From the NCBI GenBank assembly GCA_017509065.1, contig JAFWQM010000194.1:1-18411 (forward strand): a stretch of 18,411 bases of DNA, given 5' to 3'. Both the position numbers and the translations under genes were made by a program. Under the pieces are notes generated by a model that worked only from the letters and a program-made list of their open reading frames with translations, had not been told where the DNA came from and did no database searches. Each line of letters opens with the position of its first letter. Position 1 is the stretch's first letter. Positions 14,950 to 18,411 of the stretch are shown here, in pieces. The DNA is from Clostridia bacterium. Lineage in GTDB: Bacteria > Bacillota_A > Clostridia > Christensenellales > Aristaeellaceae.

Positions 14950-15126
14950 CTGGGGGAAACCGCTCTTTGCTGTCCGGGGCCTCCCGGCCTTTCCGGGGCT
15001 ACCGCCCGGCCTTCACTGAAAATCATCCACTGGATGATTTTCCAGGCGTTGCGGCCCCTTCGCTGAAAACCAGCCCAAGGGCAGGTTTTCCGGGCGCTTC
15101 GGCCCCAAAGAGCGGTTTCCCCCCAG
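14950..15126. repeat. Long palindromic repeat, family B, with nested tandem hairpins
   Basis: The arms CTGGGGGAAACCGCTCTTTG (from 14950) and CAAAGAGCGGTTTCCCCCCAG (to 15126) bound the element. Inside are two tandem hairpin units, at about 15008-15052 and 15053-15100. Each starts GGCC..TTC-R-CTGAAAA and ends TTTTCC-R-GGCG, but the hairpin tips differ: GAAAATCATCC/GGATGATTTTC in one and GAAAACCAGCCC/GGGCAGGTTTTC in the other. It fills most of the 303-bp gap 14897-15199, which has no gene. Confidence 0.8.
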
Positions 15127-15199
15127 ACCCCCTTTCGAGAAAGCCATAGGGGTTTTCGGACTTTTTGCCATTTTGCGAATTCTTTTTACTTATAAGCGC

Positions 15200-15733
15200 C
15201 TAATTACCTTCCAGCACTTTGATCACCGATAAGTTGCGGATACGCCATTGCCCGTTTTCCCGGCTCAGCAGCGCGCTGTACTGGGTGGGCTGCCATTTGG
15301 GCCCGGACAGGTTCCCTTCCGCTGCCATTTTCTCCCGTGCGGAGGCTTTCAGCTTTCCGTCAATGGCGGGGATGCGTTCCGTAAACGTTGCGCGCGCCGT
15401 ATCCTCCCAGGGCCAGCACCAAAAGGAATCCAGATTGATGCGGTGGTCAAAGCCTTTGATCGTATAATAATTCTGGTAATCGGAATTACCGCTGCCCGCT
15501 GCGATCAATAAGGCGTCGCGCTCCAGGTACGCAGGGGAAAAATAGGCGTTCAGGTTTTCGTCGGCGCCCATCATCACCACCTGCGCCCGCTTCGCCATGC
15601 CGTCTTTTATGATGATATAGATGTTTGTGGCGTTCTTGGAAAAATAAAACGCCATGGTCATCAGGCCCAGCACGCAGAACAAAACCAGCAGCCGGGAGGA
15701 GAGGTACCATACCAATCTGCGCAGATGCTTCAC
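15200..15733 (-). CDS. Membrane-anchored protein of unknown function
   Basis: The 177-aa protein starts at a GTG at 15733, with GGAGGAAG 6-7 bases upstream. Residues 12-31 form one transmembrane helix or uncleaved signal anchor (RLLVLFCVLGLMTMAFYF), after a basic N-terminus (MKHLRRL), so the rest faces outward. The outer part alternates helix and strand, and ends in SALLSRENGQWRIRNLSVIKV. That ending recalls NTF2/SnoaL-like folds, but this is only an impression. I do not recognise a family. It has its own promoter (TGGACA-N17-TATAAT) and is monocistronic, flanked downstream by the family B palindrome. Confidence 0.75.
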   Translation of the reverse strand: MKHLRRLVWYLSSRLLVLFCVLGLMTMAFYFSKNATNIYIIIKDGMAKRAQVVMMGADENLNAYFSPAYLERDALLIAAGSGNSDYQNYYTIKGFDHRINLDSFWCWPWEDTARATFTERIPAIDGKLKASAREKMAAEGNLSGPKWQPTQYSALLSRENGQWRIRNLSVIKVLEGN

Positions 15734-15774
15734 AATCTTCCTCCATCATCATTCCGGGAATCAGCGTCTCCCTG

Positions 15775-15803
15775 ATTATATCACAGTTATCGCGCCTTGT
15801 CCA
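15775..15803 (-). promoter_or_regulatory. Promoter of the membrane-anchored protein gene
   Basis: On the minus strand TGGACA (15798-15803) and TATAAT (15775-15780) are separated by 17 bp. Confidence 0.65.
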
Positions 15804-15833
15804 TGATCGCATGGATTCCCGCGCTGTCATTGT

Positions 15834-15865
15834 GTTACTGCGAAGCCTTTAGGCCGATCAGTAAC
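15834..15865. other. Nested perfect palindrome (hairpin with symmetric internal loop)
   Basis: GTTACTG (15834-15840) pairs with CAGTAAC (15859-15865). Inside, separated by CGAA and CGAT, GCCT-TT-AGGC is itself a perfect hairpin. No T-tract follows. It lies upstream of the promoter at 15775-15803, on the edge of the AT-rich origin-like region. Confidence 0.5.
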
Positions 15866-15954
15866 CCGTCATTGCTTTTCATAGTAATGAACGATGCTCC
15901 TTCATCATATCTTTCACCGGAACGTAAAATCAGCTGATTGCATTTTCATGCTGT

Positions 15955-16046
15955 CAATACCGATTTTATTACATTTTTATAACATTCTTTTTCTGATTAT
16001 TTCATAATTTGTGGGGATAATGCTGGTGATAACAATTTGTTTATGC
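15955..16046. other. AT-rich stretch next to the DnaA boxes (possible unwinding element)
   Basis: From about 15955 to the first DnaA box the sequence is nearly 80% A+T by eye (runs such as TTTTATTACATTTTTATAACATT), in an otherwise GC-rich region. It has no gene. Its position directly beside the box cluster resembles a DNA unwinding element. Confidence 0.45.
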
Positions 16047-16327
16047 TGTGGATAACTTTGTGGATAATGTGGATAACACAAAATGTTTATCCCCATTATC
16101 CACAGACATCCAGTCTGAATTCACGTTTTTCTACATTTTTACTGTGGATAACTCTGTGGATTTTGAGAATAGGATCAAAAAACCGGGTAAAAGTATATAT
16201 TCGCCTTTTTATACGAAGACAGAAAGAAAAACAGTGATTGCACCTGTATTCGGAAAAATACCGGTGTGCTTGTGATGTATATTTATACATCTTGTTTCTT
16301 TCGCCTGTGGATAACTCCTGTGGAAAA
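16047..16327. other. DnaA-box cluster (oriC-like or DnaA-titration/regulatory site)
   Basis: There are six perfect 9-mer DnaA boxes. TGTGGATAA occurs at 16047-16055, 16059-16067, 16068-16076, 16143-16151 and 16306-16314, and TTATCCACA occurs at 16096-16104. Near matches are TTATCCCCA (16087-16095, abutting the perfect reverse box), TGTGGATTT (16155-16163) and TGTGGAAAA (16319-16327). The density, the shared orientation and the adjacent AT-rich stretch are those of a replication origin. No dnaA, dnaN or rpmH is in the window. The rRNA operon to the right is transcribed toward the cluster, which argues against a simple oriC. A datA/DARS-like titration site or DnaA control of the flanking genes is the alternative. 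Confidence 0.65.
16274..16291. promoter_or_regulatory. 18-bp perfect palindrome, operator-like
   Basis: GATGTATATTTATACATC is a perfect inverted repeat of 8-bp arms around a 2-bp centre. It lies between DnaA boxes about 120 bp upstream of the amidase start. Its size and symmetry suit a dimeric regulator; which one is unknown. Confidence 0.45.
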
Positions 16328-16413
16328 ACAGCCGGAAAAAAGTTCATGCTTTTTTGACTTGACAGCATCATTCAGTCCGTCTTCGCATATCGTGGCGAGA
16401 GAGGGGGGAGCGT

Positions 16414-17133
16414 ATGAAAGCTTGGTGGAAAAGCAGGATATATATTCTGGCGGCAGTATGTCTGTGCCTCCTGGCGGGAGCGGTGGCTCCGCGGCCAGCG
16501 CGGCCCGCAGTCCCAGCAAAGCCGGTGCAGCAGCAGACGGAGGGGCCATTGCAGGGAATCACTGTATTGGTTGACGCCGGGCACGGCGGTACAGACGGCG
16601 GCGCGGTCGGCAAGGATTCAGGAACGCTGGAAAAAGAACTGAACCTGAAAGTGGCCGGATATTTGCGTGACGAGCTGGAACAAAGCGGCGCCAAAGTGAT
16701 CATGACCCGAGAAACCGACATGGAATACAGCCGCAACAAGCGGGCCGACCTCTCCGCTCGCCTGGAACTGGCTCAGTTAGGAAACGCCGATTTATTGGTG
16801 AGCATCCACATGAACGAATACAGGTCACGTAAGGAATCCGGGCCTCAGGTGTTTTACCGCGCGGGCCAGGAGCAAAGCCGCCTGCTGGCCGGGGCAATTC
16901 AGGCCGCGATGATTCAAGAACTGAACCCTGTAAAAAAACGCGCCGCCATGCCGGGAGATTATTTCATCCTGTCGCTGAATATCCCGTCCGTGTTGGCAGA
17001 GTGCGGCTTTCTGTCCAACGCGGCGGAAGAAAAACTGCTGCTGACTGAAGATTATCAGCGCCGTATCGCCCAGTCTATCCGGGATGGGATCGTAGATTAT
17101 ATCTCGCTGCAAATTGTGGAAGCTTATCATTAA
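16414..17133 (+). CDS. cwlD: N-acetylmuramoyl-L-alanine amidase, CwlD-like
   Basis: This 239-aa exported zinc amidase (Amidase_3) has a signal or anchor helix at residues 9-24 (RIYILAAVCLCLLAGA) and a Pro-rich linker. The catalytic domain starts near residue 49. Zinc ligands are visible: His57 in VDAGHGG, Glu73 in TLEKELNL, and His132 in SIHMN. The catalytic Glu196 lies in SVLAECGFLSN. Length and motifs match CwlD, which removes peptide side chains from spore-cortex peptidoglycan so that muramic lactam can form. A general cell-wall amidase is the alternative. AGAGGGG precedes the ATG closely. TTGACA lies at 16359-16364 but has no good -10, so a sporulation sigma factor may be used. Its promoter region is the DnaA-box cluster. 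It is the only rightward gene in the last 13 kb. Confidence 0.85.
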   Translation: MKAWWKSRIYILAAVCLCLLAGAVAPRPARPAVPAKPVQQQTEGPLQGITVLVDAGHGGTDGGAVGKDSGTLEKELNLKVAGYLRDELEQSGAKVIMTRETDMEYSRNKRADLSARLELAQLGNADLLVSIHMNEYRSRKESGPQVFYRAGQEQSRLLAGAIQAAMIQELNPVKKRAAMPGDYFILSLNIPSVLAECGFLSNAAEEKLLLTEDYQRRIAQSIRDGIVDYISLQIVEAYH

Positions 17134-17150
17134 ATATCCATTTCCGACAG

Positions 17151-17185
17151 AAAAAGCCTTTCCGTCTTCACCTGACAGGAAAGGC
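17151..17185 (-). terminator. Intrinsic terminator of the VanZ-family gene
   Basis: GCCTTTCC (17156-17163) and GGAAAGGC (17178-17185) form a perfect stem, with GTC/GAC inside it. On the minus strand it is followed by TTTTT (17155-17151). It lies between the convergent amidase and VanZ genes, and no T-tract follows on the plus strand. Confidence 0.8.
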
Positions 17186-17213
17186 CGTACGCATATGCCG
17201 CAAACAATAACGC

Positions 17214-17702
17214 CTATGCTTTCTTCTTTTTTTCGAGGATTCGGGCAATCAGAAAGAACAGGAAAACGATCACCAGCGATCCAAACAATACGCCCACGCT
17301 GTCAATCGCCACGTCACGCAGCGTGGGTGTGCGGGTTCCTATACAGTATTGATGAAATTCATCCGTCCCCGCGTACAGCGTGCCTATCACCCAGCTCCAC
17401 AGCACGCCGCGCCGCACGCAAAGCTCATGAAGCAGCAGCATCAAAGACGCGCCGAATGCAGCAAATTCAGTAAAGTGTGCTGCCTTTCGCACGATGAAAA
17501 CAAACAACTTGTAAATCTCCTGCTGTTTTTCCGGAGTCAGCATGTCATAATCCGGATGGAACAGCCGCATGAACCAAAAGGTTAATCCCTCGCTCATCTT
17601 CATCGACGCCGGGCCATCCACGGAGGAAAAAAAGAAAATCAGCGCTGCCACAGCGATTACGAGCATCCATGACAGGATGAGACTGCATCGCCTTCTTTTC
17701 AT
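17214..17702 (-). CDS. VanZ-family membrane protein
   Basis: The 162-aa integral membrane protein has about four hydrophobic helices: residues 8-26, about 66-92 (partly amphipathic), 97-112 and 135-154. Family signatures are FFFSS (24-27), RKAAHFTEFAAFG (72-84) and YAGTDEFHQYCIGTRTPTLRDVAID (110-134). VanZ gives low-level teicoplanin resistance in the Tn1546 vanA cluster, but most chromosomal VanZ-family proteins have no known role. No van genes are nearby, so resistance should not be inferred. A strong GGAGGAGG site precedes the ATG. The gene is monocistronic and convergent with the CwlD-like amidase, sharing the short gap with a terminator. Confidence 0.9.
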   Translation of the reverse strand: MKRRRCSLILSWMLVIAVAALIFFFSSVDGPASMKMSEGLTFWFMRLFHPDYDMLTPEKQQEIYKLFVFIVRKAAHFTEFAAFGASLMLLLHELCVRRGVLWSWVIGTLYAGTDEFHQYCIGTRTPTLRDVAIDSVGVLFGSLVIVFLFFLIARILEKKKKA

Positions 17703-17825
17703 GTTTCCTCCTCCTTTTTTGTTCGCTGATAAATAATTATTGGAAGGTTTCTCTTATTCTATTCACCGGTCCTTTTACAAAATCCTTTTTGTTGTTTCCT
17801 TCGGCTTTCTTTCAAATCATCATTA

Positions 17826-18023
17826 TCAAGCTTTTTCATTCAACGCATCCACTAACTCACTGACTAACCGTCTATTCTTGTCATTCAGTTTGTTCCACTG
17901 ATTAATCAGTTGCCGTTGCTCGTCTGTCAGCCCCATTTGGTTCTCCACGTCAAAAAACTGCGGAAGGGTCATGCCCATGCCGCGGCATATGCTTTTTTTC
18001 TTTATTTGTAATTGCTCATTCAC
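17826..18023 (-). pseudogene. C-terminal remnant of an XRE-type helix-turn-helix regulator
   Basis: The 65-codon frame contains KKSICRGMGMTLPQFFD, which matches the last helix of XRE/Cro-type HTH domains (the usual ICxGLGITLSEFF). LTDEQRQLINQWNKLNDKNRRLVSELVDALNEK follows, the usual C-terminal tail of such regulators. The first four helices, including the recognition helix, are absent, and no matching coding sequence lies immediately upstream. The frame begins at a GTG with no ribosome site. I read it as a decayed gene; a functional small protein is less likely. The gap between it and the VanZ gene (17703-17825) shows nothing else. Confidence 0.6.
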
Positions 18024-18080
18024 GTTGTTTTATAGCAATAAAGCAGCTTGTCATGAGGCTAACGAAAAACAAACCATTCC

Positions 18081-18220
18081 AAAAGCCTTCCCCTCGCAGG
18101 GGAAGGTGGGCCGCGAAGCGGCTCGGATGAGGTGCTCCCTGAATATGAAAACATTCCTGCTGAGATCAATCATCCAGTGTAGGATTCACCTCATCCGCCC
18201 CCTGCGAGGGGAAGGCTTTT
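18081..18220. repeat. Palindromic intergenic repeat (MITE-like), family C
   Basis: The 140-bp element has perfect terminal inverted repeats: AAAAGCCTTCCCCTCGCAGG at the left, with its exact complement at the right end. Inside, CGGATGAGGTG (left) pairs with CACCTCATCCG (right). The left arm carries an extra small hairpin, GCCGCGAAGCGGC. No ORF is present. I see no clear target-site duplication. It lies between the XRE remnant and the rRNA operon terminator. Confidence 0.8.
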
Positions 18221-18240
18221 GGCTATCCTTTTATACAACG

Positions 18241-18269
18241 AAAAAGAAGCCATTCGTTAGAACAGCTTC
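18241..18269 (-). terminator. Intrinsic terminator of the rRNA operon
   Basis: On the minus strand GAAGCTGTTC and GAATGGCTTC form a 10-bp stem (two G-U pairs) with a TAAC tetraloop, followed by TTTTT. It begins 8 bases after the 5S gene. Confidence 0.85.
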
Positions 18270-18277
18270 AATTGGAA

Positions 18278-18393
<116 letters not shown>

Positions 18394-18411
18394 AACTGTA
18401 TTCACTTCGCA

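Noticed and set aside
17214..17702. Teicoplanin resistance locus because of VanZ
   Set aside because: No other van genes are present. Chromosomal VanZ-family proteins are widespread and mostly unrelated to resistance.

Overview
The window looks like chromosomal DNA of an anaerobic, Gram-positive, probably spore-forming member of the Clostridia (gut Christensenellales or Oscillospirales are plausible; this is inference). The reasons are strong AGGAGG-type ribosome binding sites, TTGACA/TATAAT-type promoters, a CwlD-like cortex amidase, a TM1266-family hydrogenase-associated regulator, VanZ, a PadR/HAAS/DUF4097 operon, BspA-like LRR surface proteins, and small palindromic intergenic repeats of the type scattered in gut Firmicutes. 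Coding DNA is GC-rich; the intergenic spaces at 2.0-2.2 kb and 15.9-16.3 kb are strikingly AT-rich.

Layout. 1-2016 (-): a large secreted LRR + Ig-repeat surface protein running off the left edge. 2177-4082 (+): a PadR-regulated operon (PadR, a 42-aa ORF, a HAAS/DUF4097 protein) with a strong promoter and an operator-like palindrome. 4122-4281: a palindromic repeat. 4329-5210 (+): an SPL-like radical SAM protein, convergent with the next unit and sharing a bidirectional terminator with it. 6690-5272 (-): a TM1266-family regulator plus a NitT/TauT-type solute-binding protein, behind a structured leader with terminator and antiterminator elements. 8615-6864 (-): a secreted Pro/Glu-repeat and CxxC-module protein. 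10111-8804 (-): an HtrA-like protease. 14896-10247 (-): a compact five-gene run (tRNA-dihydrouridine synthase, TlpA-like thioredoxin protein, GNAT acetyltransferase, nitrilase-family hydrolase, PflX-family radical SAM protein) with gaps of 46 and 35 bp, then overlaps of 4 and 8 bp. 14950-15126: a second palindromic repeat family, with a short relative at 6772-6815. 15733-15200 (-): a small membrane-anchored protein. 15734-16413: a 680-bp non-coding region with an AT-rich stretch and six perfect DnaA boxes. 16414-17133 (+): CwlD-like amidase. 17702-17214 (-): VanZ-family protein. 18023-17826 (-): an XRE-regulator remnant. 18081-18220: a third palindromic repeat. 18393-18278 (-): 5S rRNA with its terminator, the tail of an rRNA operon lying mostly off the right edge.

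The two observations most worth following are (1) the origin-like DnaA-box cluster at about 16.05-16.33 kb, which has no dnaA gene in view and lies beside an rRNA operon that is transcribed toward it; and (2) the ~165-nt leader of the TM1266/solute-binding-protein operon, which has two GNRA-like stems, an intrinsic terminator and competing helices, i.e. riboswitch-like architecture that I cannot assign to a known class. From the 5S gene leftward to 5.2 kb nearly every gene is on the minus strand. The amidase is the only exception, so the window is probably replicated right to left.
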